From assembly GCA_002726205.1 (NCBI GenBank), contig PBSL01000017.1, positions 1 through 42,447 of the forward strand: DNA of 42,447 nucleotides. The letters are read 5' to 3'. Shown one piece after another: positions 8,953 through 17,800 of this stretch. The position numbers were made by a program, and so were the translations under genes. Positions within the stretch are counted from its first letter, which is position 1. Each line of letters opens with the position of its first letter. The stretch is from Planctomycetaceae bacterium (lineage in GTDB: Bacteria; Planctomycetota; Planctomycetia; Planctomycetales; Planctomycetaceae). The notes beneath the pieces were generated by a model that made no database searches, was not told the DNA's origin, and saw nothing but the letters and a program-made list of their open reading frames with translations.

Positions 8953-9671
8953 ACGGTCGATTCCACAGGCGGTGAGTCGGGAGCGGCGACGAACCTGTAA
9001 CCGGAACCGCGAACCGACAGAAGGTGACGGGGTGTCGAGGGGTCGGGCTCAATGATCCTGCGGAGTCGCATGACGAAGTTGTCGATCGACCGCGTCGTGA
9101 TCTCGTCGGGATCATCCCAGACATCACGGAGAATCTCCGCCCGCGTCAGAACAGTTCCCTCGTGTTCGACGAAGTACCGCAGCAGTTCGATCTCGGTTTT
9201 CGTCAGGTCGTGTTTCTGATCGCCGATGGAGACCTGGAAACTGCTGAAATCTACCTCCACGCGTCCGAAGCGGAACAAGGACTCCTGCGGCGTACTGGTT
9301 TTGTGGCCGTGACGTTCCAGGAGGTTGCGGACCCGGCTCAGCAATTCGGGTAGAGCGAAGGGCTTGGTCATGTACTGATCGGCACCGGCGTCGAATGCCT
9401 GGGCCTTGTCCTCGCTGAGCGTTCGGGCGCTGAGCACCAGGATCGGCAGTTCGTTGCTGGTACTCCGGATGGCACGACAGGTGTCATAGCCGCTGAGACC
9501 GGGAAGCATCAGGTCGAGGATGACCAGGTCGATCGCGGGGCTGGCCTCCGGCAGCAGAGCAAGTGCGGTCTGGCCGTCTCCGGCGAGATCGACCTGGTAA
9601 CCTTCCTGCTGGAAGTTGAACTCCAGTCCTTCGGCCAGTGCGATCTCGTCCTCGACAATCAGGATTCTCAT
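8949..9671 (-). CDS. OmpR/PhoB-family response regulator
   Basis: 240 aa. Receiver domain at residues 1-115: acidic pair in VEDE (7-9), phospho-acceptor Asp53 in ILDLMLPG, Ser81, and Lys103 in MTKPF. Then a winged-helix DNA-binding domain at about 130-230 with LTKTEIELLRYF, RAEILRDVWDD, RSIDNFVMRLRRII and RGSGYRF, typical of the OmpR class. It is the output partner of the kinase gene just upstream: the ATG (9671) overlaps the kinase TGA as ATGA, suggesting translational coupling. Target promoters are unknown; the sequence does not show whether it regulates the operon it ends. Confidence 0.95.
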   Translation of the reverse strand: MRILIVEDEIALAEGLEFNFQQEGYQVDLAGDGQTALALLPEASPAIDLVILDLMLPGLSGYDTCRAIRSTSNELPILVLSARTLSEDKAQAFDAGADQYMTKPFALPELLSRVRNLLERHGHKTSTPQESLFRFGRVEVDFSSFQVSIGDQKHDLTKTEIELLRYFVEHEGTVLTRAEILRDVWDDPDEITTRSIDNFVMRLRRIIEPDPSTPRHLLSVRGSGYRFVAAPDSPPVESTV

Positions 9672-10576
9672 TCGACGATCTGCCCCGGCAATTCGACCTC
9701 GAAGACACTTCCCGGATGATCGTTGCGCGGCTGAACACGAATCCGTCCCTTGAGGGAATCGACGAGAGTGCGGGCGATGTAGAGGCCAAGGCCGGTGCCC
9801 TTCTGTCGCCGCTGCAGTTCGTCTCCTGCCCGAAAAAAGACGCGGAAGATCTTCTTTCGTAATTCGGGAGCGATTCCCTCGCCGTTGTCGATGATCCGGA
9901 CAAGGATCTGGCCACGGGGCAGTGTGGCCACCTCGACAACAACCTGCGGGTCTTGTCCCCCGTACTTGATGGCATTGTCGATCAAGTTGCCAAAGATCAT
10001 CTCCAGGACAATCGGGCGGGCGTTGACGACAACCGGGCGCCCCTCGAAGCGAAACACGTTCTCCAGGGAACACTGGTGTCGCGTGCAGGCGGATCGGGCG
10101 CATTGTTGTAACAGAGGGAGTAACGGGAGTTCTTCGGGCTCTTCATCATGGCCCACCGCGTCCAGGCGGCCCACTTCAAGCAGTTGGTTGATCAGCGTGT
10201 CGAGTCGATGGAGTTGCTGTTCCATCACCGTGTAGAACTCGTCGCGCCGATCGGTCTCGAGTTGTCGCAGTTGCAGTGTTTCCAGGTAGAGCCGCAGGGA
10301 AGCGATCGGAGTTTTCAGTTCATGCGTGACGCTGTCGACAAAATTGGCCTGCCTGCGGTTGAGCTGGATCTCCTTGATCGTCAGGAAAAGGTAAAACGAC
10401 AGGCCCACAAGGATCACGGCAAATGCCACGGTCCCGATGGCGAGGGCGCCGAAAGAGTTCAATTGCGCAAACAGGACGATCCAGCAGATCATCAACGTGA
10501 CGTTGAGACCCATCAACGCCGCGGAAAGCGTGATCGGCCAATGCAGCGTTCGGCGCTTGCGGATGTAGTGGGCCAC
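9668..10576 (-). CDS. Sensor histidine kinase, no large sensor domain
   Basis: 302 aa. Two N-terminal membrane segments (about 14-37 and 42-66) with a very short periplasmic loop, then HisKA with the phospho-acceptor His85 in the H-box VTHELKTPIASL, and a HATPase domain with N-box NLIDNAIKYGG, G1 DNGEGIAP, F-box FFRAG and G2 GTGLGLYIA. No PAS, HAMP or periplasmic sensor domain is visible, so it probably senses within the membrane or through a partner. Start is GTG at 10576. Overlaps the regulator gene by the ATGA arrangement and follows the glycosyltransferase gene after 81 bp. Confidence 0.94.
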   Translation of the reverse strand: MAHYIRKRRTLHWPITLSAALMGLNVTLMICWIVLFAQLNSFGALAIGTVAFAVILVGLSFYLFLTIKEIQLNRRQANFVDSVTHELKTPIASLRLYLETLQLRQLETDRRDEFYTVMEQQLHRLDTLINQLLEVGRLDAVGHDEEPEELPLLPLLQQCARSACTRHQCSLENVFRFEGRPVVVNARPIVLEMIFGNLIDNAIKYGGQDPQVVVEVATLPRGQILVRIIDNGEGIAPELRKKIFRVFFRAGDELQRRQKGTGLGLYIARTLVDSLKGRIRVQPRNDHPGSVFEVELPGQIVE

Positions 10577-10657
10577 CTGTGGACTCCCAACCGGTGGCGT
10601 GCCTGGAGAACGGCGTCGCCGCGATTTAGCCTACCATGCCGATCTGGTGTCAGCGAG

Positions 10658-11395
10658 TCAGTCGCGACGGCGGACCCGGACGCGGAACAGGCGATCGATG
10701 GCCAGTCGGAACAGGACCCAGATCGCAGCGGCGGATTCCTTCCAGCTGATTTTTGATTCGCCGAACCGTCGATCCTCGAAAATGATCGGGGTTTCAGCAA
10801 ACTGGCAACCGATCCGCCGACAGCGATAGAGGATCTCTTCCTGGAAGGCATAGCCGCGGGCACGAAAACGATCGAGGTCCAGTTCGGCCAGTCGTGCCAC
10901 GCGGTAGCAGCGGAAGCTGCCGCTGTTGTCTCGCGATGGAAGACCGAGCAGCAGTCGGGCGTAGAAGTTGATGCCCCGGCTCATCAGGTGACGCCGCCAG
11001 TTCCAGCCCACCACGCCACCCCCCTGGACATAACGGGATCCGATTCCGACGTCGACCGAATCCATCAACTCACGAAGCGCGGGCAGGTAGCGAGGATGAT
11101 GGCTGAAATCGGCGTCAAGATTGATCAGATGATCATAGCCAAGCAGAATGGCCTCGCGAAAACCGGCGAGAATTGCGGTGCCCAGTCCCTGCTTGCTGGC
11201 ACGGTGCAGGACCCGCACCCGCGGGTCGGCTGCGGCCATCGTGTCGGCGAGGTCTCCGGTGCCGTCGGGGGAGTTGTCATCGATGACCAGGATGTCCGCA
11301 TCCGCAGCCACCTCGTGCAGGGCGGGAATCAGCCGCTCGAGGTTCTCGAGTTCGTTGTAGGTGCACAGCGTGATCAGTAGTCGCGTTTCGCTCAT
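10658..11395 (-). CDS. GT2 glycosyltransferase, polyprenyl-phosphate mannosyltransferase-like
   Basis: 245 aa GT-A fold enzyme resembling the soluble dolichol/polyprenyl-phosphate mannose synthases. Seen: the N-terminal TLCTYNELENLERL; DDNSPDGTGD for the nucleotide; the metal-binding DADFSHHP; GSRYVQGGGV; and the C-terminal PIIFEDRRFGESKIS characteristic of this subfamily. There are no C-terminal membrane helices, so it would act peripherally and load a sugar (probably mannose or glucose) from a GDP/UDP donor onto a lipid phosphate for transfer across the membrane. The sugar is inferred, not shown. ATG 11395 is 9 nt after the stop of the small upstream gene, so probably in the same operon. 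Confidence 0.9.
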   Translation of the reverse strand: MSETRLLITLCTYNELENLERLIPALHEVAADADILVIDDNSPDGTGDLADTMAAADPRVRVLHRASKQGLGTAILAGFREAILLGYDHLINLDADFSHHPRYLPALRELMDSVDVGIGSRYVQGGGVVGWNWRRHLMSRGINFYARLLLGLPSRDNSGSFRCYRVARLAELDLDRFRARGYAFQEEILYRCRRIGCQFAETPIIFEDRRFGESKISWKESAAAIWVLFRLAIDRLFRVRVRRRD

Positions 11396-11404
11396 GTCGA
11401 GGAA

Positions 11405-11695
11405 TCACTCCGCGAGTAGCGCCGTGGCGATTTCGTTCCATTCCTGTGTCAAGGGAACCTGCGAGACCGGTCGCTGCGCCCGACGGTACCAGTAGGCCGC
11501 ATTTTCGAGGTCACCTTCCTCGCGATGTAGGTGGGCGTGGACCCACTCGGCCTCAGTGCTGGAAAGCCCCTGGACGATCACGTGGGCAGCATCCCAGTCC
11601 CCATGGGCCTGTGTCCACAGTGCCCGGACTTCGTCGGAGAGACCCGCGGGAGGAGTGTCGTCGGCCAGGGAAGCTTTCAGGTCATCAAGAGTCAT
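11405..11695 (-). CDS. Small conserved-looking helical protein, function unknown
   Basis: 96 aa, no signal peptide or membrane segment. Sequence is acidic and helical with one TPR-like hairpin near residues 51-72 (EWVHAHLHREEGDLENAAYW). I have an impression that proteins with this LHREEGD..NAAYWYRRA segment recur as uncharacterised proteins in bacteria, but cannot name a family. It sits tightly between glyQS (27 bp gap) and the glycosyltransferase gene (9 bp gap), which supports a real gene translated with them. ATG start at 11695. Confidence 0.75.
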   Translation of the reverse strand: MTLDDLKASLADDTPPAGLSDEVRALWTQAHGDWDAAHVIVQGLSSTEAEWVHAHLHREEGDLENAAYWYRRAQRPVSQVPLTQEWNEIATALLAE

Positions 11696-11721
11696 GGGAG
11701 AATCCTGCCATGATGAGTCGT

Positions 11722-13182
11722 CTAGCCGCGAAGACGCCGGGCGATTTCGGTGACTGTCTCTGACAAGGGGATGCGATCCTGCTGCAGTGAATCGCGGTCT
11801 CTGATCGTCACGGTGCCATCGCTGGTTGTCTCGCCGTCGATCGTGATGCAGAAGGGGGTTCCGATTTCGTCCTGCCGCCGGTAGCGACGGCCGATCGCTC
11901 CCTGCTGATCGTAGACCGAGGTGATGCCGGCGGCCTTCAGTTCGCCGTAGAGGTCGGCGGCAAGCTCCGGCATTCCCTCCTTCTTGATCAACGGGAAGAC
12001 GGCAGCCTTGACCGGAGCCAGCTGGGGATGCAACCGCATCAGGACACGCGTTTGCGGTTTGCCCTTGTCATCGGGCTGTTCGTCCTCGCAATACGCTTCG
12101 CAGAGGAATGCCAGTGTCGCTCGATCGGCTCCGGCCGCGGGTTCGATGACGTGGGGTACGAATCGCTCGCGTGTCTGGTCGTTGAAATAACTGAGATCCT
12201 TGCCGCTGCCACGGTGGGTCGGTTGTCCGTGCTCGTCCTGTTCGACGACCAGGTCATCGCCGTCGCGAACGAGTTTTCCTTCCATGTGGCTGCGGAGGTC
12301 GAAGTCGCCTCGATGAGCGATGCCTTCCAGTTCTCCATATTCCCCCTCGGGGAGAAATGGGAAGGCGTATTCGACGTCGGCCGTCCCCACCGAGTAGTGC
12401 GACAATTCGTTGGGGTCATGGTCACGCAGGATCAGGTTGTCGCTGGTGATTCCCAGGTTGATGTACCACTGGAACCGGCGGTTTCGCCAGTATTCGTACC
12501 ACTGCCGGGACTGGTCGGGATGACAGAAGAACTCCATTTCCATCTGTTCGAATTCACGCGAGCGAAAGGTGAAATTCCTCGGAGTGATCTCGTTACGGAA
12601 GCTCTTGCCGATCTGGGCAATCCCGAAGGGGATCTTGACGCGGGAACTGTCGACGACGTTCTTGAAGTTCACGAACATTCCCTGGGCGGTTTCGGGACGC
12701 AGAAACGCGGTCCCCTCTTCGCCGGACAACGCGCCGATGATCGTCTTGAACATCAGGTTGAATTCGCGTGGTTCGGTCAGTTGGCATTCCTTGTGCTCGC
12801 CGGGAGGCTTGCTGGGTTTGCGCGGGCACTGGCTGGTGGGAACGTGGTCGGCCCGGAAGCGGGCCTTACATTCGCGGCAGTCGATCATCAGGTCGTGGAA
12901 CAGGTCGTAATGGCCGACGGCCTTCCAGACCTGGGGATGCATGACGATCGATGTCTCAAGGCCAACCATCGAAAACGCGTCGGCGGCACCCTCGAGCACT
13001 TTCCGCTCGTTGTGGTTGGTGATCATGTCCTGCCACCAGGCCTCACGCACGTTGCGTTTCAGTTCAACTCCCAGCGGGCCATAGTCCCAGAAACCCTTGA
13101 GGCCGCCGTAAATCTCCGACGACGGAAAAATGAAGCCCCGGCGTTTACACAACGAGACGATCGTGTCCATGCTCTTGGTCAT
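11722..13182 (-). CDS. glyQS: Glycine--tRNA ligase (single-chain, class II)
   Basis: 486 aa dimeric (alpha2) glycyl-tRNA synthetase, the type with catalytic and anticodon-binding domains in one chain, which charges tRNA-Gly in the cytosol. Seen: the N-terminal KRRGFIFPSSEIYGG and WDYGPLGVELK; a Cys-containing insertion around residues 79-110; RPETAQGMFVNFKNV; motif 2 around GKSFRNEITPRNFTFRSREF; EMEFF; and the C-terminal anticodon-binding domain with YDQQGAIGRRYRRQDEIGTP and TVTIRDRDS. ATG at 13182 overlaps the comB stop as ATGA. It is the only glycyl synthetase visible in this window. Confidence 0.96.
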   Translation of the reverse strand: MTKSMDTIVSLCKRRGFIFPSSEIYGGLKGFWDYGPLGVELKRNVREAWWQDMITNHNERKVLEGAADAFSMVGLETSIVMHPQVWKAVGHYDLFHDLMIDCRECKARFRADHVPTSQCPRKPSKPPGEHKECQLTEPREFNLMFKTIIGALSGEEGTAFLRPETAQGMFVNFKNVVDSSRVKIPFGIAQIGKSFRNEITPRNFTFRSREFEQMEMEFFCHPDQSRQWYEYWRNRRFQWYINLGITSDNLILRDHDPNELSHYSVGTADVEYAFPFLPEGEYGELEGIAHRGDFDLRSHMEGKLVRDGDDLVVEQDEHGQPTHRGSGKDLSYFNDQTRERFVPHVIEPAAGADRATLAFLCEAYCEDEQPDDKGKPQTRVLMRLHPQLAPVKAAVFPLIKKEGMPELAADLYGELKAAGITSVYDQQGAIGRRYRRQDEIGTPFCITIDGETTSDGTVTIRDRDSLQQDRIPLSETVTEIARRLRG

Positions 13183-13946
13183 TGCATCCTCGTCGCCTGG
13201 GGTTGCATCGCGCGGATGGTGCCATCCGTGGAGTCGAATACAGGAACCACCGTCAACTGGTCCTGTTGGGCAGCGGACTCGATGTCAGAGTCGAAGCCGA
13301 GTTGCTCGAGATTTCGGCCACCGTGGCTGTTGCGAAGTTCCTCGAGCAACGTGGCCGGGTCGGTCCCGTGCCGCTGGTACATCTCGATCGTCATCCGGGC
13401 CGCGTCGTCGGCATGAGTGTCAAACTGGTCGCGGTTGCGAAGAGCCAGACCGATCCCGCCAGCACACAGGCAGTCCTCGGCCGTGACGGTTCCGTTCGTG
13501 CCGGCACAGACAAGATGAATCGGTTTGTGCAGTTCTGACAACGTGTCGACGATTGCCGAGAGATTGGAGAAGGCGCCGATCAGGACGAGATCGGCCGCCG
13601 CGCAGGCAACCAGTGCAGCGGTTCCATTGGTGGTCGTGAAGACAATCTCGCGGTTCTTGACGGCTGTTGGGGTGAAACTGACAGGCGAGTTGCCGAGGTC
13701 GAATCCGGGGATGCGGGTACCGCCCCGCTCCCCGGCCAGCAGCGGAGAGGTTGGGCTGACGCGGGCCGCCAGATCGCGGGCTTCCTGGATCTCGCGGCAA
13801 GGAACCACGTGATCGCAACCAGCCGCCAACGCGTGGGTGATTGTCGTCGACGCGCGGAGGACATCGATCATCACGGCCACGCAACCGGGAAGCCGTTCCG
13901 GATCGAGAGTCGCGGGAAGAAGGTGGACCGACAACAGGCAGGGCAT
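13179..13946 (-). CDS. comB: 2-phosphosulfolactate phosphatase family protein
   Basis: 255 aa, ComB family, which dephosphorylates (2R)-phospho-3-sulfolactate to sulfolactate with Mg2+. Seen: the signature VMIDVLRASTTITHAL, the GGTRIPGFDLGNSP loop, TTTNGTAAL, VCAGTNGTVTAEDCLCAGG and the C-terminal GRNLEQLGFDSDIE. In methanogens this is a coenzyme M step; many bacteria have comB without the other com genes, and its role there is not settled. ATG 13946 (MPCLLSVHLLP) is preferred; ATG 13958 adds four residues. Its TGA overlaps the glyQS ATG, so the two are likely coupled. No comA or comC is in the window. Confidence 0.9.
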   Translation of the reverse strand: MPCLLSVHLLPATLDPERLPGCVAVMIDVLRASTTITHALAAGCDHVVPCREIQEARDLAARVSPTSPLLAGERGGTRIPGFDLGNSPVSFTPTAVKNREIVFTTTNGTAALVACAAADLVLIGAFSNLSAIVDTLSELHKPIHLVCAGTNGTVTAEDCLCAGGIGLALRNRDQFDTHADDAARMTIEMYQRHGTDPATLLEELRNSHGGRNLEQLGFDSDIESAAQQDQLTVVPVFDSTDGTIRAMQPQATRMQ

Positions 13947-14078
13947 GTGTCGGATCATAGGATCGGTCGGAAACGTGGGCAAGTGCAGCAATCGGCTGGG
14001 CGAACCACAGGCGGTGTCCTACACTGCAGGCTGACGAGGCGTTGCGCCTCGCGTTCAGTGTTGCCGGAGCGACAACCG

Positions 14079-14882
14079 ATGGGCGATTGCCTCGGAGAGC
14101 GTGTGCCGTGGTTGACACGTCGGCAGGCGCTGCTGGGTATGGCCGGAGTGCTGGTCGGCTGCAACCAATCCTCGCGACCGAGTGGCCGGTCGGCGAACCC
14201 ACGGGGGGTGCGGCCTCCCGAACGCAGGATCGGTCCGGCGACCCACCCGTGGTACGGCATCGAGGTCCCTCGCACGGTGCTGTCCTGCCCTGCCGGTGAT
14301 TGCATCCTGTTGCATGTCCCGGTCCGAAAGGAATACCAGCCCGATGCCATGATCGATTTGTTGGCCGGAAACCCGGAGACCGCTGAAGACGACGGCGAGA
14401 TCGTTGGCGACGCGGGCCAGGGTTGGGCAATCACGTCTCCGTCGCAATTGTGCCAGTTCAATTGTTGTGCGTACGCGGTGGGAGACGTGATCGGGTTGGG
14501 GCCGACAGACTGGCTGTGCGGAGACGTGAACCCGACGACCGACGCGACAAATCCCATGCAGGTCGTGCTCGACAGCTACTACGAACGCGTGGCGGAATTC
14601 GATCCGCCGTTTGCGTCGTCTGCAATTTCCGCATTCGCAGCATCGCCCCTGCTGCGGGATGACGACGTGGTCTGCCTGGCCGGCAGTCGAGGCCCCGAGT
14701 ACCCGCACGCGGCGCGAGTTCGCCGCCGGCAGGATCGCAACTGGGTCGTCGGTAAGTTCGGCGAAGACCCAATTCTCTGGACCCCGCTGGAAACGGTTGG
14801 GAGAGAATTCGAGAGCCAGTTTGACCGTGTCTGGGTGTTTCGGGTACGAAGTGGCCGTCGCTCCGCGGCGGCGACCCCCTGA
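14079..14882 (+). CDS. Putative Tat-exported lipoprotein, function unknown
   Basis: 267 aa. The N-terminus reads LTRRQALLGMAGVLVGC: a twin-arginine motif, a short hydrophobic core and a lipobox ending in Cys at about residue 27, so export by Tat and lipid anchoring are likely. The mature part is rich in Pro, Asp and Trp and has several Cys (SCPAGDC, CQFNCC, WLCGD), with no recognised domain. Start at ATG 14079, with GGAG 9 nt upstream. A perfect 7-bp hairpin (14035-14051, CGAGGCG-TTG-CGCCTCG) lies in the leader. Divergent from comB, convergent with the SNF2 gene 7 bp away. Confidence 0.7.
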   Translation: MGDCLGERVPWLTRRQALLGMAGVLVGCNQSSRPSGRSANPRGVRPPERRIGPATHPWYGIEVPRTVLSCPAGDCILLHVPVRKEYQPDAMIDLLAGNPETAEDDGEIVGDAGQGWAITSPSQLCQFNCCAYAVGDVIGLGPTDWLCGDVNPTTDATNPMQVVLDSYYERVAEFDPPFASSAISAFAASPLLRDDDVVCLAGSRGPEYPHAARVRRRQDRNWVVGKFGEDPILWTPLETVGREFESQFDRVWVFRVRSGRRSAAATP

Positions 14883-14889
14883 GACGACC

Positions 14890-17800
14890 TCAAGAGAGCA
14901 GGAGCTCGAGGTCGTCGCGGGTCAGGTTTTTCAGCACGCTACGATTCTCCAGGAGAATCGCGTCGGCGAGTTCTCGCTTCTGCTGCTGCAGGTCAGTAAT
15001 CTTCTCTTCGACAGTTCCCTCGCAGATCAGACGGTAGGCGAAGACCGGGCGCGTCTGGCCGATGCGGTGGGCCCGGTCGATGGCCTGCATCTCCACGGCA
15101 GGATTCCACCAGGGGTCGAGCAGAAAGACGTAGTCTGCCGCATTGAGGTTCAGTCCCAAACCGCCGGCCTTGAGGCTGATCAGAAACACCCCGCAGTCCG
15201 GGTCCGACTGGAAGTGTTCGATGCGTGCCCTGCGGTCCCGGGTCTGTCCGTCCAGGTACTCGTAACGGATGCCCTTCTGGTCGAGTGTCTGGCGAACGAT
15301 AGCCAGCATGCTCGTGAACTGGGAAAACACGAGGGCCTTGTGCCCTTCATCGATCAATTCTTCGAGCAGGGGGCAGAGTGTGTCGAGTTTCGCGGAATCA
15401 GCACCGCGTTGCTCGGCGTCAAGCAGTCCGGGGTGGCAGGCGGCCTGCCGAAGTCTCAGCAGGGCCTCGAGGACGTGCATGCGAGTGCGGGACAATCCCT
15501 GCTCCTGCACCATTCCCAGCAGGCTCTGGCGGTAGTGGTCGCGCATCTCGTCGTAAAGGCGTTGTTGCTCGGGGCCCATCCGGCATTGAATCGTCTGCTC
15601 GAAACGTTCAGGCAGTTCCGTCGCCACCTGCTTCTTGGTGCGTCTCAGGATGAACGGGGCCAGGCCCCGGGTCAGCAATTCCCGTCCGGCGGTTCCGTTG
15701 TTGGTGAAGTTGCGGAACAGCGAACTGCGGCCCAGCATGCCCGGATTGAGGAATTCGAAGATCGACCAGAGGTCGCCGAGGTGGTTCTCGATCGGTGTCC
15801 CGGACAACGCCAGTCGATGTTCTGCCTGCAGCAGCCGTGCCGCCTTGGCGACCTGGGAACCTGCGTTCTTGATCGTCTGGGCTTCGTCGAGTACGACGTA
15901 ATTGAAGCGGATGTCCTTGAGTTCGAGGATGTCGCGTCGCAGCATGCCGTAGGTCGTCAGGATCAGGTCGTGTTCGCCGAATGACCCCCGCAACTCGGCC
16001 CGATCGATGCCGGCATATTCCAGGATGGAAAGAGCCGGGCAGAACCGCTGGCACTCGTCGCGCCAGTTGAACATCAAGGAACGCGGGACGACCACCAGCG
16101 AGGGACGCGGTGATGGGTCGTCGGGTTCCCGGTCAGTCAGCATTGCCAGCACCTGGACAGTTTTGCCCAGCCCCATGTCGTCGGCCAGGCAGCCGCCGAA
16201 ACGGAATTCTTCAAGGAACTTCAACCAGCCTAGCCCCTCTTTCTGGTAGTTCCTCAACGAACCGACGAATGACTCGGGTTCTTCGTGAGCCTCGATGCCA
16301 CTGAACGTCTCGAGCCGGCGCCGTAGCTCGGCAAAGGTTTCATCGATGTCGACTGCCGGTCGTGAAGCCAGCAACGCATCCAGCAGGATGACCTGGCTGG
16401 CGGCAAATCGGACATGTTCATCCTGGATGACGCCCAGCTGCGTGATCATGTTGTACTGTTCGGACCACTCCTCGGGAAGAAGTCCCAGCGAACCGTCCTC
16501 CAGGCGGATGGCACCCTCGCCACGCGAGAGCGCCGCGAGCAGTTCGGGGAAACGCACCCGCTGGCCGGAAAACTCGACCTCGCCATGCAGTTCGAACCAG
16601 TCGATATTCGACCGGACACTCATCTGGAGTTCACCGGGTTGTCGAACCGGCATGTCATCGGCGTGGACCTGCCAGCCGGATTCTATCAATGAACGGATCG
16701 CAGTCGGCAACTCCGAGAGCGTGATCTCGACCTGCCGAAGTCCCTTTTGGTGTTCCTCAATCCGTTGGAAACCGGCAGATTCGAGTTCGGTCCAGGCCGC
16801 GGCTTCTCGTGTCGGGTTTCGGCGTGTGCAGCAGCGTTGCTGTTTCAGGATCAGTGCGGACTTGCTGCTGTGAGCGGGGACCGGGTTGCCGGCGTAGTCA
16901 AACTGCACACTCGCCGAGAGCCGTTCTCGATGCCAACGACGCGCGCGTGGCACCGTCAGCAGCAGTTCGGGAATGGGCGTGACCTCGATTTCCTTGAGTT
17001 GCAGTGGCTCGGGCAGTTCAAGATCGGGCAGATCTGGCAAGTCGAGCAGGCGGGCGACGAGCTCGTTTTCGTCGCCGACGGGAACGGCAAACGGCAGATC
17101 CGCCTCGAGCAGGCCGGCCCAGGTCGTGGCCGTTGCCTCCTGGTGGCAATGAATTGAGGACTCGGACAGGAAGATCCCCGGCAGAACCAGTCGCACGGCA
17201 TCCAGACCAAGCTCTTCTTCGGCGCGATGGAAACGTCCGAGCAATCGCCAGACCGAAGCCTCAGTATCCTGCTCAACAGCGAGCCGAAAATTCCAGGCGG
17301 GGCCGTCGTCCCAGGTGAGCGGGACTCCGCCGGCCTCGTTTTCGTCCATGAGCACCAGTCGCTGGCGGTCACACAATTGGGGCAGGATCAGTGAGACAAG
17401 GGCTGTGGGTACACGGTAGCGAAACGTCGAAGGGCCTCCGGCGTTGGCGCGGCCCGCGGACGGGGGCTCGCTGGCTATTCCACCAATCAGCAGTGTCAGC
17501 AAGTGGCGGTCATCCGGGTCCTCGATGGCGGCCACGTTGCCTCCGCGAATGCGCAGAGGTTTCCACTTGCCCCATTGCCCGTTGGCCCGCCGCTGGCGTT
17601 GAGAGGTCTGCACGACCAGTTGGCCCTGGCTGCGGCTGTGGGCCAGGTCGATCTGGTAGGAAATCTCACGCTGGCCTCCCTCGGCGGGAGCTTGCCGGGA
17701 CAACCGGTCACTGAGTTCGGTAAGACGAACCTCCCAGGAACGTCGGCCGCCACCTCGCGAGAGGAAGTCGGCAAAGTCCACGTCATCGTCGGCCATGTCG

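Noticed and set aside
12028-13416. Long plus-strand open frame antisense to glyQS and comB
   Set aside because: Arises from the GC-rich third positions of the real genes; translation has no family resemblance and the minus-strand genes are unmistakable.
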